From the NCBI RefSeq assembly GCF_900110495.1, contig NZ_FODX01000001.1:434001-498000 (forward strand): a DNA stretch of 64,000 nt. The letters run 5' to 3'. Source of the DNA: Nitrosovibrio sp. Nv6 (lineage in GTDB: Bacteria > Pseudomonadota > Gammaproteobacteria > Burkholderiales > Nitrosomonadaceae). Below, piece after piece: positions 9,576-18,097 of the stretch. The notes beneath the pieces were generated by a model. That model had not been told where the DNA came from. It ran no database searches and saw only the letters and a program-made list of their open reading frames with translations. A program made the position numbers and the translations under genes. Numbering within the stretch: the first letter of the stretch is position 1; the number at the start of each line of letters is the position of its first letter.

Positions 9576-9932
9576 TCAGTACCCTCCTCCGCCGCCGGAC
9601 TGCCCGGATCCTCCTCCCTGGGTTCCCCCTCCTTGACCAGCAGGTCTATCATATGGCTTATCATATGAGGGGCCTCCTTGGCGGGGGGTAGAGCCGTCTG
9701 GTTTTTTCCGATAATCACGTTCACCTGAAGTGGCTCCCTGCCCGGATGAGGGCTGCCCTGCACTGGGGGCCGCCTTTTTATCAATCGGGCCGCCATGACC
9801 GGACATATCGCCAAACTCTCCAGTCTGGTCCCCAGCGCCAGCCGCATGAGCCACACCAGCAGCGCTAAAAATGATCACGCTTGCAAGCACTAAGGACCGC
9901 GCAGCCTTTTTCAATACGAAAGTATTTTTCAT
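9576..9932 (-). CDS. glycine-rich secreted small protein
   Basis: 118 aa. Clear signal peptide at 1-30 (VLASVIIFSAAGVAHA-AG). The mature part is low complexity, rich in Gly, Ser, Gln, Pro and Asp, and ends in GGGSGQSGGGGGY. No Cys and no known domain. It is probably an exported disordered or cell-surface protein. The start ATG follows AGGGAATTATC. Isolated, with the ABC exporter genes upstream but separated by 170 bp from them. Confidence 0.7.
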   Translation of the reverse strand: MKNTFVLKKAARSLVLASVIIFSAAGVAHAAGAGDQTGEFGDMSGHGGPIDKKAAPSAGQPSSGQGATSGERDYRKKPDGSTPRQGGPSYDKPYDRPAGQGGGTQGGGSGQSGGGGGY

Positions 9933-10103
9933 GATAATTCCCTATATTAATCCAGCGAAATTGCTGAATTGCCAATGCTACCCAAATTGCTCTGTCGTTC
10001 CGTACGTTGACGCACAGAGATAAATAACCAAACTCTGCCAATTTCTGGAGGTGAAGATGCAGGGACGGCTACCTCATTTTCGGAATATCCACCACAAATT
10101 ACG

Positions 10104-11276
10104 TTACAGAAAACCACCGGACTGATGCCGCCAAAGCTTGGCATACTGGCCACCCTGCCCGAGAAGCTCCTCGTGCGTGCCTTCCTCGACGATACGCCCG
10201 TCCTTCAGCACGAGCAGACGGTCCAGGCAGGCGATGGTGGATAGCCGGTGCGCGATCGCAATCACCGTCTTGCCTTCCATCAGCCCGATCAACTGGTCCT
10301 GAATTGCAAGCTCCACTTCACTATCGAGCGCGGAGGTCGCTTCGTCCAGTATCAGGATCGGAGCATTTTTGAGCACGACGCGGGCAATTGCGATGCGCTG
10401 TCTCTGGCCGCCGCTGAGCTTTACACCGCGTTCGCCTACATGCGCTTCATAGCCGGTACGCCCTTGCCAATCCGTCTGGCTCAGAATGAACTCATGCGCA
10501 TGCGCGCGCCGTGCAGCCGCTTCAATCTGCGCCTGGGTTGCTCCCGGAGTGCCATAGGCAATGTTTTCGGCAATGGAACGATGCAGCAGGGATGTATCCT
10601 GTGCAACGACGCCAATAGAACGGCGCAGACTCTCCTGGGTCACTTCCCGGATATCCTGCCCATCGATCCGGATACCGCCTGCCTCGATCTCATGAAAGCG
10701 CAGCAACAGGTTGATCAACTTGGATTTGCCGGCCCCCGAGCTCCCGATCAATCCCACGCGTTCACCAGGGCGAATAATGCAATTGAGGTCGTCCAGTACC
10801 TTGCGGCCATCATTGCGGCCAAACGTAAAAGTCAGCCTCTCAAAGCGGATTTCGCCGCGTACTTCGCTTGAGTCCAGATTCCGCGCCGCAGGCTTGTCGG
10901 CCGATGCATTTGCCACGGCAATGGTTTGCATCCCTTCCTGCACCACCCCCATGTGTTCAAAAGCCCGGTTCAGTTCCCAGCTGACCCATCCGGCCGCATT
11001 GACGATCGTCCAGGCGAGCGGTACCGCCATCGCCACAGCGCCTGCGTCAAGCACTCCCTGCGACCACAGCATAATCCCCGTAGCAGTTGTACCTGCCAAA
11101 AGGAGGGCATTCAGCACAGATAACGTGGTGCTGAATTTCGTGATCATGCGCATGTGCGCAGCGATCGCTGTCGTGTGGTGGTCGATTGCCTCGCGCACGT
11201 ACGCATCTTCGTCGCTGGCACGCGAGAACAGCTTGACTGTGAGGATGTTGGTGTAACTGTCCACAACTCGGCCCAT
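10104..11276 (-). CDS. ABC exporter, C-terminal part: second half of TM domain and ATPase
   Basis: 390 aa. Begins inside a type I (MsbA-like) exporter transmembrane domain (MGRVVDSYTNILTVKLF) and ends in a complete ATPase: Walker A GSSGAGKS, signature LSGGQRQRIAIAR, Walker B ILILDEATSALD and switch His in AHRLST. By itself it lacks the first TM helices, which are encoded by the frame ending at the same point (11276-11932). The stop of that frame and this ATG overlap as TAATG. Reading back one base joins the two into a normal ~608-aa exporter. The substrate is unknown; lipids or drugs are typical for this family. Confidence 0.8.
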   Translation of the reverse strand: MGRVVDSYTNILTVKLFSRASDEDAYVREAIDHHTTAIAAHMRMITKFSTTLSVLNALLLAGTTATGIMLWSQGVLDAGAVAMAVPLAWTIVNAAGWVSWELNRAFEHMGVVQEGMQTIAVANASADKPAARNLDSSEVRGEIRFERLTFTFGRNDGRKVLDDLNCIIRPGERVGLIGSSGAGKSKLINLLLRFHEIEAGGIRIDGQDIREVTQESLRRSIGVVAQDTSLLHRSIAENIAYGTPGATQAQIEAAARRAHAHEFILSQTDWQGRTGYEAHVGERGVKLSGGQRQRIAIARVVLKNAPILILDEATSALDSEVELAIQDQLIGLMEGKTVIAIAHRLSTIACLDRLLVLKDGRIVEEGTHEELLGQGGQYAKLWRHQSGGFL

Positions 11277-11932
11277 TACAGCCGAACGGGTTCGCTGCTA
11301 CTCCTGGCCAGATCCCGCATTCGCGGCACGAAGTATCGCAGGAAAAATATGTAGGCGATAAACCATAATGCGGTTGGAACAGCCAACCGCCAGTCCGCCT
11401 CGCTCATCAGCCACAGCGACGAGATGCCAAATACCCCGATGTACCAGATTGCATGAATGCTCGAAACCACACATTCGCGCACAGCATCGCCCATATGCAT
11501 CACGCGATTTGCAATTCGACCGGCAAAGTCATTCTGGAAGAGCGACCAACTCTGCCGTATAACGTGCCAGTGGCTCTGCCAGCGAATCATGCTGGTCACC
11601 CCCGGCACAACCGCGTTATGACGGACGAGACTATCGATAAGGATAGCCAGGGGCCTGCCGACCAGCACCAGCAGCGCCATCCCGACCAGCATGGATGTCG
11701 CATCCCGCAATGCGGCAGCACGTGCAGTCGCCTCCATGACTTCGACAAGACGCCCTATAAAAACAGGAATCAGCGTATCGATAAGCGCTACTGCAAGGCC
11801 AGTGGCGAATAATGCGCCGTACAGGCCTTTTGTCTGGCTGATGAAATGCCAGTAAAATGCCGCCAAACCAGGGGGCGGGGATTTTTTGGGGACGATAGTG
11901 GGCCGAACGCGCTGCTCAAAATAAGCGAACAT
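11276..11932 (-). CDS. ABC exporter, N-terminal part of TM domain (frameshifted from 10104-11276)
   Basis: 218 aa with four apparent membrane segments (ALFATGLAVALIDTLIPVFI, MLVGMALLVLVGRPLAILI, IWYIGVFGISSLWL, AVPTALWFIAYIFFL) and the exporter-typical FQNDFAGRIANRVM. It stops after SEPVRL, where homologous exporters continue directly into GRIVDSYTNI. The next frame begins with exactly that sequence. This is therefore the front half of one gene broken by a -1 shift, either a real mutation, a translationally coupled pair, or a sequencing error. The whole coding unit is 10104-11932. Confidence 0.78.
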   Translation of the reverse strand: MFAYFEQRVRPTIVPKKSPPPGLAAFYWHFISQTKGLYGALFATGLAVALIDTLIPVFIGRLVEVMEATARAAALRDATSMLVGMALLVLVGRPLAILIDSLVRHNAVVPGVTSMIRWQSHWHVIRQSWSLFQNDFAGRIANRVMHMGDAVRECVVSSIHAIWYIGVFGISSLWLMSEADWRLAVPTALWFIAYIFFLRYFVPRMRDLARSSSEPVRL

Positions 11933-12921
11933 GGTAAAACCTCTGAGTTAAAAGAAGGCGCATGGGGTCTGATTAGCGATCAGCCATGCGAATTGGAGTC
12001 AATTCCGCCTTGGCACAAATACATGGGCTGAGGCGTTGTTTGGTTGGGTACAAGGGTGCAGGAATTTCTTTTTTCATGGGATTGTGCAGGGTGAGCAAGA
12101 TAACCTGACGCGTAACCCCGCAATGGGTGAAATTCAAGCACTTTTCCATTCCTGTTTCAGCAATTGCGGATTTTTTGCATGCGCTGCCGCGGACTCGTGT
12201 GGCCTCGATACGATATAAGGATCAAGTGCATCACAAGTTCTGGTAGACGATGGTCCGCCTTCATCCTTTTCCGGTTCATATGAATTATTTTCCGCCACTT
12301 GTTGAATTATCCTGTGCAGGCACGATTGTCCGGTAAACCGATGCGCGCGCACATCTACCGGCTTTGAGGAACTGATCGAGGTGAAGAAACGCGGGTGCTG
12401 CCAGCGACACCTTGGATAAAGTCATCGGCTAGGGGTTGCCGTTGGCGGATGCCTTATATTTGGCTGGAATTTGAGTTGACTGGGTCGGCGCGCGCCATAA
12501 ACACGCTTGCCCATGACGGGTCGGCGGAAACAGGGAAACCCAATAAAAACATGAGCATATCAGCTAAAGTCAATACGAATTCCACATGCCCAGCACTATA
12601 AGTAAGCGCGGTAAATTACTGCGTGCTGAATGGACAAGAATTGATGCAGCTTCTCCGCTCCATTTTCAAGCGTCGTGGGCTCGACGGAGAACGGGAACCC
12701 GGAGTGAAGGTGGGCAAGAAACGGGGCCACGGATTATTCTTCTCCGAGATCCCCTTTTTTGTTGAGGCGTTTTGGCTAACTGGCTGGTTTTTCCCACGCG
12801 CTGATGAGCTTGCATATTACTGAGCGCCGTAGTGCTCTTAATAACTGCCCAATGCAGCACCATACAAACGGCAGGTCATTCATTTAACGCGGAAAAAGTA
12901 CCTCCGAAGAAAATCCAGGAA
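11933..12921. other. gene-poor stretch of about 1 kb
   Basis: Frames of 60-80 codons exist on both strands, but none has a protein-like composition with a ribosome binding site. The left end holds the promoter of the leftward ABC exporter. No repeat or RNA gene recognised. Confidence 0.4.
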
Positions 12922-12950
12922 GAAAAAAGGTGAAACGTTTCACCCTTTTT
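12922..12950 (-). terminator. bidirectional rho-independent terminator
   Basis: A perfect 16-bp palindrome GGTGAAACGTTTCACC (12929-12944) flanked by an A-run on one side and a T-run on the other. It begins about 20 bp after the stop of the leftward KGG gene and should end that transcript. By symmetry it can also act on the + strand. Confidence 0.85.
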
Positions 12951-12963
12951 CCTCCCATTCTAC

Positions 12964-13233
12964 TTAATGGTTTTTGTGGCTTTGGCTGCCCGCCTTGGCA
13001 TGCTGACCGGATGAGCCTCCGCGGTTTGAAGATGAACCACCTTTTCCACCGCCATGAGACGCTTCGCCGCCTTTTCGACCAGCTTCGCGAGCTTCTTCAG
13101 AATCAAACTCATGTGCGGTTCCTTTTTCATGAGCTGCTTTTCCACCTTTGCTCGCGATTTCTCTCTGTTTAGCCTGATCCATCGACGCGAAACCACGTTT
13201 GCTGTCGCCACCACTGCTTTTTGATGAAGGCAT
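12964..13233 (-). CDS. KGG-repeat general stress protein
   Basis: 89 aa starting MPSSKSSGGDSKRGFASMD with AGGAG six bases upstream (a longer frame to 13308 was not used). Two KGG-type motifs: QREIASKGGKAAHEKGTAHEF and AREAGRKGGEASHGGG, then a Gly/Ser/His-rich tail. Proteins of this type (YciG, GsiB, con-10 related) are small hydrophilic stress-induced proteins, usually under general stress control. No catalytic function is known. It has its own terminator. Confidence 0.85.
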   Translation of the reverse strand: MPSSKSSGGDSKRGFASMDQAKQREIASKGGKAAHEKGTAHEFDSEEAREAGRKGGEASHGGGKGGSSSNRGGSSGQHAKAGSQSHKNH

Positions 13234-13479
13234 GTTTATCTCCTGATACGTAAAAAATATTAAGAAATTCCCGCTGACATCCCGCTTACACTCGAACCCG
13301 TGTCGCAAGGCGCTTTGGGAAGCCTTATCTCTGCTATAAAGCTGAGACGTGACTTCATCTTAGTAAGCATACTTGTTCTTTTATGTACGGCGGCACACAT
13401 ATACCCGAAAAATTCATTCATATGTATTATTACACCTGAATAAAAACGAATGCTTGAACGGCCTCCTTATCATCAATAT

Positions 13480-14370
13480 TTACAGAGATACTTGACCATG
13501 CGCACATCCTGACTCTCCAGGCTCGTATAACGTGCCTTGGGGATGAAGTGGCGGTATGTCTTCCTGTTGACTGCTCCCGCGTTTTGCGGACAACTTGTCG
13601 CCAAGGCTCGGCATGAGCTTGGATATCGCGGTATTGATTACCGCCATCGCGCCAACTTTCACATCGCGCCCGCCTTCAGTGGCTGCTCTCAGTATCGCTT
13701 CAGCGACTTGCTCGGGATTGATCAACGGCTGGGGTAATTTCGGTTCCCTACTCATATAATTCCTGGCATGTTGGGGGAAAGGCGTATTAACGGCAGATGG
13801 TTGAATCAGCGTAATCGAAACCGGCGCCATGTCGAAATCTTCGATCTCTACGCGGAGCGCGTCGGTAAATCCTTTAACAGCATGCTTGGAGGCGGAATAC
13901 ATACCCTGTAGAGGTACAATAGCTTCAGATACTTCGCTACCCACATTGATTAGCGCGCCGCCATGCTTCTTCAGGTGGGGCAAAGCTGCGAGTGAACCGT
14001 TAACCATGCCCCAAAAGTTGGTATCGAAAAGACGCCGACTGTCCGCTTCGCTCACTTCATCCATGCGACTATAGATTGATACACCTGCATTATTGATCCA
14101 GGTATCGACACGGCCAAAGTGATCGATGGCCTCACGAGCTGCAGCCCGCATTTTTTCTCGATCAGCCACGTCGGCAACCACATGAATAGCTTCACCGCCA
14201 CTACTCGCGATCTGCGCCACCAGACTCTTGAGCGCCCCCGGGCTGCGTGCGATAAGGACCAGCTTGGCGCCGCGCTCAGCGGCAAGATTTGCCGTAGCAA
14301 GACCGATACCGCTTGATGCGCCTGTAATAATCATGACTTGCTGATTTATGGGCTTAAGAGAAGCAGACAT
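13480..14370 (-). CDS. short-chain dehydrogenase/reductase
   Basis: 296 aa classical SDR. Cofactor motif TGASSGIG at about residues 16-23, ADVADREKM acidic region, NNAG at about 91-94, and the catalytic YSASK at about 158-162 with an upstream Ser in INVGSEVSEA. The Arg in LIARS after the second strand suggests NADP(H) preference. The C-terminus carries an extra ~35 residues rich in Pro/Gly/Gln. Substrate cannot be read from the sequence; similar enzymes in environmental bacteria are often linked to stress. Stands alone, same direction as the kinase gene upstream. Confidence 0.9.
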   Translation of the reverse strand: MSASLKPINQQVMIITGASSGIGLATANLAAERGAKLVLIARSPGALKSLVAQIASSGGEAIHVVADVADREKMRAAAREAIDHFGRVDTWINNAGVSIYSRMDEVSEADSRRLFDTNFWGMVNGSLAALPHLKKHGGALINVGSEVSEAIVPLQGMYSASKHAVKGFTDALRVEIEDFDMAPVSITLIQPSAVNTPFPQHARNYMSREPKLPQPLINPEQVAEAILRAATEGGRDVKVGAMAVINTAISKLMPSLGDKLSAKRGSSQQEDIPPLHPQGTLYEPGESGCAHGQVSL

Positions 14371-14664
14371 GGCCCTCTCCCTGATAAGAACATAACATTG
14401 GAAAACGACAGATTTCGAGTCCTGATCAAAGATTAGGAGTAATCTTTTGTTGCGACTGTGCAGAAACGCACATACGGGTGTTCACAGGGATTTCGACGAG
14501 GCCAGTGGCGACGCATTACCCGATAGCATCCATCGATACCGGGATCCGCGCGTTGACGAGGAGTCCGCCTCATGCTTGCCATAAAGACAAGCACGAGTTG
14601 CGGGACTCTTGCTGTTGTCAAAAAATAGCCTGGAGTAAAATAGCTCAGAGTAGCTCTGGGTAGC

Positions 14665-17475
14665 TCAGGAACCTGCTCCGTCCTGCATCGTGGCTATCAG
14701 ATCCTTCAGGATCTTGAAATTCACCGGCTTGGTGAGGTGATGATCAAAGCCACTTTCATGCGAAAGCCGACGGTCTTTTTCCTGACCCCAGCCCGTCAGC
14801 GCGATCAGCTTGATATCGTTGAATTGCGGCTGGTCACGAATGCGGCGCGCCACTTCATTACCATCCATGCCCGGCATTCCAATATCCATCAGGATTATGT
14901 TGGGCTGGTAAACGGGAATTGCCGCAAGTGCCGCGGGTCCGCTGTCGGCAGCTTCCACATGGAGACCTATCGACTGAAGCAGCATGGATAGGACTTCGGC
15001 CGCGTCTTGGTTATCATCGACCACCAATACGCGCAACCCGAGCGGCGCGGTAACCGTTTTCTCCGGTTCGGGAATTCTACCCTGCGCGGTTGTTTCCGAC
15101 AAAGGCAGCCGCACAATAAATTCGCTGCCCTTATCCTTTCCCTCGCTTGTCGCTTCAACAGTGCCGCCGTGCATTTGGACGAGGCGATAGACCAGGTTGA
15201 GTCCGATGCCCAGCCCCTCCTGCGTCCCAACACCATTGCGCCGCTCCTGGGCAAAGATATCGAACAGACGAGGCAGCATTCCCGGCAGAATTCCTATGCC
15301 GTTGTCGCGCACGGATACAACAGCGCTATCGGCTTCATGACGCGCAGCGAGCCAGATATGCCCCGCTTTTCGGGTATACCGGGCTGCATTGTTGAGCAGA
15401 TTCGTGAACACTTGCTCAAGACGTATGGCATCGCCGTAAACGATCAAAGGTGTCTCGGGGATGAAAACGCTCAGTTGTTGTTTCTTCTCATCAATCTGCG
15501 CCCTGCTCGCCTCGACAGCGTTGCGCAGCACGACAGCAAGATCCGTCGCGGATTGCCGTAATTCGACCTTTCCGCTGGTAATGCGCGAGATCTCAAGTAA
15601 ATCGTCCACCAGGCGGATCATGTAGTTGACTTGCCGGTTGATGACCGGCAGCAGATGGGAAACAGCGGTGGCGCCCTCGGGGCGGGCGATAAGCGCCAGT
15701 GCGTTGGCAATTGGCGCAAGCGGATTACGCAGCTCATGTGCGAGCGTAGCTAAAAACTCATCCTTGCGGCGGTCGGCTTCCAGCAAAGCTGTTTCCGCAT
15801 TGACCGCTTCGGTAATATCTATCGACATGCCGACATGTCCCGCATACTCGTTAGTAGCCGTGAACCAGGGCAGTGCATACGACTTCAGCCAGCGCCATTC
15901 TCCGTCGCGAGTCTTGACCCGGGCTCGATGCTGAAAGTGGGAGCGGTCTTTCAACGCCTGCTCGAACGCCGCCAGATACCCGGGTTTATCCTCCCGGTGA
16001 AGAATCGAAGCCCATCCGGAAGGGACCAGTTCTTCCAAGGTCATTCCGATCATATCCACAACCCTTTGGTTGATATAGACCAGATTGCTCTGCGCATCCA
16101 CCTGCCAGGTCAGCGCGGGGGAAGCTTCCGCCACAGCGCGAAATCTTGCCTCGCTCTCGCGCAGGCTCTGCTCGGCGCGTTTGCGTTCGGTTATGTCGAT
16201 AATGTACCCAACGCCTTCCGTCTCGTTGAGTTGCGTCACAGCGATCAACGCCCACCATCGCGAGCCGTCCTTGCGAAATAACTCCTTCTCATAAGGGGTA
16301 GCGCGTCCCGTTGCCTTAAGTTCCTCGTCTGCCCTCAAAGTGGTTGCCATCCACTCGGGCGGCGTCAGTTCATCACATCGCAACATGCGCTTGTGCTCAT
16401 CTTCACCGCTGAAGCCGCTCATCTTCAGAAAGGCATCGTTGGCTTCAGTAATCTGGCCTTCCCTATTCAGGAAAATCACACCGACAGTATCGATCTCGAG
16501 CGCACGCCGGAAGCGTTTCTCGGTCTCGCGCAACGCTTCCTCTGCTTTTTCGCGTTTTTTTACGTGTTCGGTAACGTCGACCCCATGCCCCAAGACGCGC
16601 TGGCAGGTGCCATCCTCCTCTGAGAGCGGGAGATAGATAATGTCGATAAAGCGCTCTTCCGGCGGGTGGTCAGGATCAGGAGTTACTGTCATCGGTAGCT
16701 CGAATCCCATGAATGGCTTGCCTGTTGCCATAACCTCCGCAAGCTGGCGCCGGTAACTATCTCCTGCCACCGAGGGAAGCGCTTCAAATATCGGGCGGCC
16801 CAAAAGTTCCCGTTGGCCGACCAGCCGATAATAGGCATCGTTCGCAAGCTCAAAGACAAATTCAGGACCGTGAAGCACATGCAGAAAAGATGGCGCGTTA
16901 CGAAAGACTTCTTCCAGTAGTTGAGTGCGTTTGGCTTGAAGTTCTTCCTTGAGCCGGTTGCATTCTGCTTCCCATACGCGTTCCCTGATTATTTCTGTTG
17001 TCTCGTTTACGGTCACGAGCACGCCCGACACACCCGTTTCAGCGCCGCCATCAACCTCTCCCGGAATAGGGCTGTAGGTGAGCTTGAAAAAGGCCTCTTC
17101 GGGAGTCCCGGTGCGGTTAATGATCAGCGGCTTGTCGTTAAAAACAAAAGACTCCCGTCGCTGCATAACGCCCTCGCAGATGGGCGCAAGAAAACACCAC
17201 ACCTCCGGCCAGCAATCCGCGACCGGCTGCCCCAAGCCTCCGGGGTGCTTTGCGCCCATCAGATCACGGTAACTATCGTTATAGATCTGCACGAGCTTTG
17301 GTCCCCAAAGCAGTAGGACAGCCGACGGCATCGACAGTATGGTGTTGAGCATAAATTGAAGATTGGGCGGCCATGTCGAGACGGGCCCCAGACCAGACTC
17401 AGTCCAGTCATGGAAGAAAATCAGCTCGCCCATTTCACTATCGCGCAGCCAGTTCGGCATTTCAGCCGGATTCAT
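14665..17475 (-). CDS. multi-PAS hybrid histidine kinase with receiver
   Basis: 936 aa, soluble (no membrane segments). Order: PAS-like N-terminal domain (LLWGPKLVQIYNDSYRDLMG), PAS at about 195-305, PAS/PAC at 320-435 (ends GYIIDITERKRAEQ), PAS/PAC at 440-560 (ends GMSIDITEA), HisKA with the phospho-acceptor His near 579 (LATLAHELRNPL), HATPase (N box EQVFTNLLNNAARY, G box GLGIGLNL), then a receiver from about 815 with phosphate site D near 862 (ILMDIGMPGMDG). It probably senses a cytoplasmic signal such as redox or a small ligand; no heme or flavin signature is certain. It is divergent from a second hybrid kinase across a 622-bp gap. Confidence 0.92.
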   Translation of the reverse strand: MNPAEMPNWLRDSEMGELIFFHDWTESGLGPVSTWPPNLQFMLNTILSMPSAVLLLWGPKLVQIYNDSYRDLMGAKHPGGLGQPVADCWPEVWCFLAPICEGVMQRRESFVFNDKPLIINRTGTPEEAFFKLTYSPIPGEVDGGAETGVSGVLVTVNETTEIIRERVWEAECNRLKEELQAKRTQLLEEVFRNAPSFLHVLHGPEFVFELANDAYYRLVGQRELLGRPIFEALPSVAGDSYRRQLAEVMATGKPFMGFELPMTVTPDPDHPPEERFIDIIYLPLSEEDGTCQRVLGHGVDVTEHVKKREKAEEALRETEKRFRRALEIDTVGVIFLNREGQITEANDAFLKMSGFSGEDEHKRMLRCDELTPPEWMATTLRADEELKATGRATPYEKELFRKDGSRWWALIAVTQLNETEGVGYIIDITERKRAEQSLRESEARFRAVAEASPALTWQVDAQSNLVYINQRVVDMIGMTLEELVPSGWASILHREDKPGYLAAFEQALKDRSHFQHRARVKTRDGEWRWLKSYALPWFTATNEYAGHVGMSIDITEAVNAETALLEADRRKDEFLATLAHELRNPLAPIANALALIARPEGATAVSHLLPVINRQVNYMIRLVDDLLEISRITSGKVELRQSATDLAVVLRNAVEASRAQIDEKKQQLSVFIPETPLIVYGDAIRLEQVFTNLLNNAARYTRKAGHIWLAARHEADSAVVSVRDNGIGILPGMLPRLFDIFAQERRNGVGTQEGLGIGLNLVYRLVQMHGGTVEATSEGKDKGSEFIVRLPLSETTAQGRIPEPEKTVTAPLGLRVLVVDDNQDAAEVLSMLLQSIGLHVEAADSGPAALAAIPVYQPNIILMDIGMPGMDGNEVARRIRDQPQFNDIKLIALTGWGQEKDRRLSHESGFDHHLTKPVNFKILKDLIATMQDGAGS

Positions 17476-17850
17476 GGGTATCTGGTCCCCCGTTTTCTGC
17501 TTGGATTTTTCTGCTTGGATAATTTAATATTCTGCTTGCTATCGGGCATACCGAAATTACGCTGCTAATACAATACCTCATTTTTAGACTAGCATAATCT
17601 CGCGCTCCCTTTGTCTCCGTATCCAGAGCTTGCGGCATTATGCACAAAAAAACGAGGAATGGAGCGCGACCCGGATCAATTTCCTGCGGAATTAGCCAGA
17701 ATCCGCTGACGCTAATCAAGAACCGGTCCCATATATTATTGGCTATACTGGCATTGTGGTATTCGCCGACTGTGGCCAGCCCGCAAATCCGGCACTACAG
17801 TTTCCATGTTGTAATGTACTCGAAGAGACTCCCTCAGATAGAGCTCAAGG

Positions 17851-17913
17851 TACTCGGGTCCTCGGGGGTACTCGGGTCCTCGGGGGTACTCGGGTCCTCG
17901 GGGGTACTCGGGG
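17851..17913. repeat. 18-bp tandem repeat between divergent kinase genes
   Basis: Three exact copies of TACTCGGGTCCTCGGGGG plus a partial fourth, in the 622-bp gap 17476-18097 that separates the two divergent kinases. A 99-codon + frame (17640-17939) reads through it as LGSSGV repeats but has no ribosome binding site or homology I know, so I do not call a gene. The rest of the gap shows nothing else supported and must hold both kinase promoters. Confidence 0.9.
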
Positions 17914-18097
17914 CCAAGCTTAAGATACTCTGGCCGTAGGGTGCTTAGCGCGAACGCAGGGCCCCGTAGCTCCTGGAATTAAAACCTCCTTCACAAACAA
18001 TTGTCAAATATAGCGGATACCGCGGTGTACCCCGGTTTGCCGTTTGTCACCGCTGTTTTCTTGCCAGCTTCAACGGCCTTATAGAGGATAAGTAATA

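Noticed and set aside
11933-12900. Several 60-72 codon frames between the ABC exporter and the KGG gene
   Set aside because: None has a start signal or family resemblance; listed only as a gene-poor stretch.
17640-17939. 99-codon + frame with LGSSGV repeats
   Set aside because: It exists only because the 18-bp repeat is a multiple of three; there is no ribosome binding site and no other sign of coding.
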